DNA of 5,506 bases from Candidatus Babeliales bacterium (GTDB lineage: Bacteria > Babelota > Babeliae > Babelales > Vermiphilaceae). The DNA lies in NCBI GenBank assembly GCA_020053845.1, contig JAGVMI010000045.1, forward strand, positions 1-5,506, read 5' to 3'. The number at the start of each line of letters is the position of its first letter. The stretch's first letter is position 1. The position numbers and the translations under genes are program-made. This document shows positions 5,469 to 5,506 of this stretch, piece by piece. The notes beneath the pieces are model-generated. The model was not told the DNA's origin, searched no databases, and saw nothing but the letters and a program-made list of their open reading frames with translations.

Positions 5469-5496
5469 AGTATAAAAGCATGTTTTGATAACGCAA
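5469..5496 (-). promoter_or_regulatory. Candidate promoter for the 117-aa exported protein
   Basis: On the minus strand, TATACT (5474-5469) matches the -10 consensus at five of six positions. TTGCGT (5496-5491) is a weak -35, matching at three of six, with a 16-base spacer. A second TATACT lies at 5444-5439 but lacks a good -35. An imperfect 10-bp inverted repeat (5442-5451 with 5472-5481) spans the first -10 box and could be an operator or chance in AT-rich DNA. Confidence 0.35.
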
Positions 5497-5506
5497 GGCA
5501 CTCTAC

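Overview
The window looks like an ordinary stretch of a bacterial chromosome with moderate GC content. It holds a group of conserved housekeeping genes and, to the right, poorly characterised secreted proteins. No rRNA, tRNA, CRISPR array, transposase or phage gene is visible. The mix of an RRM-type RNA-binding protein, an RluB-like pseudouridine synthase, a type II thymidine kinase and RadA, followed by cysteine-containing proteins with Sec-type signal peptides and no recognisable family, would suit a Gram-negative, possibly host-associated lineage such as Dependentiae (TM6). That placement is inference from gene style only. It would need a protein search or marker-gene phylogeny to confirm.

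Layout. The left part (1-1329) is on the minus strand. It holds an RRM protein with a glycine/arginine-rich tail, cut by the window edge, and upstream of it an RluB-family rRNA pseudouridine synthase. A 201-bp gap separates them and carries a good promoter candidate for the RRM gene, plus a leader of about 120 nt with a possible short upstream ORF and a U-rich hairpin. A 181-bp divergent control region (1330-1510) lies between the synthase and thymidine kinase. Its candidate promoters overlap in their -35 boxes, and a perfect 12-bp palindrome sits in one spacer.

The plus-strand block 1511-5084 is a probable operon. Its order is tdk (thymidine salvage), radA (recombination and branch migration; 4-bp gap), a 506-aa exported protein of unknown function (28-bp gap), and a 24-codon hydrophobic mini-ORF. 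The mini-ORF is joined by an ATGA stop/start overlap and carries the best Shine-Dalgarno sequence in the window. It runs tail-to-tail into a minus-strand gene (5060-5413) for a 117-aa exported protein of unknown function, whose candidate promoter lies at the right edge.

How the genes fit together. tdk supplies dTMP and radA processes recombination intermediates, so both touch DNA synthesis and repair, although their pairing may be only positional. The RRM protein and the pseudouridine synthase both act on RNA. The two exported proteins and the mini-ORF are the part of the window that known families do not explain. I see no convincing case for a new defence or mobile system. The most interesting points are the mini-ORF with its perfect ribosome binding site and the two palindrome-bearing control regions.
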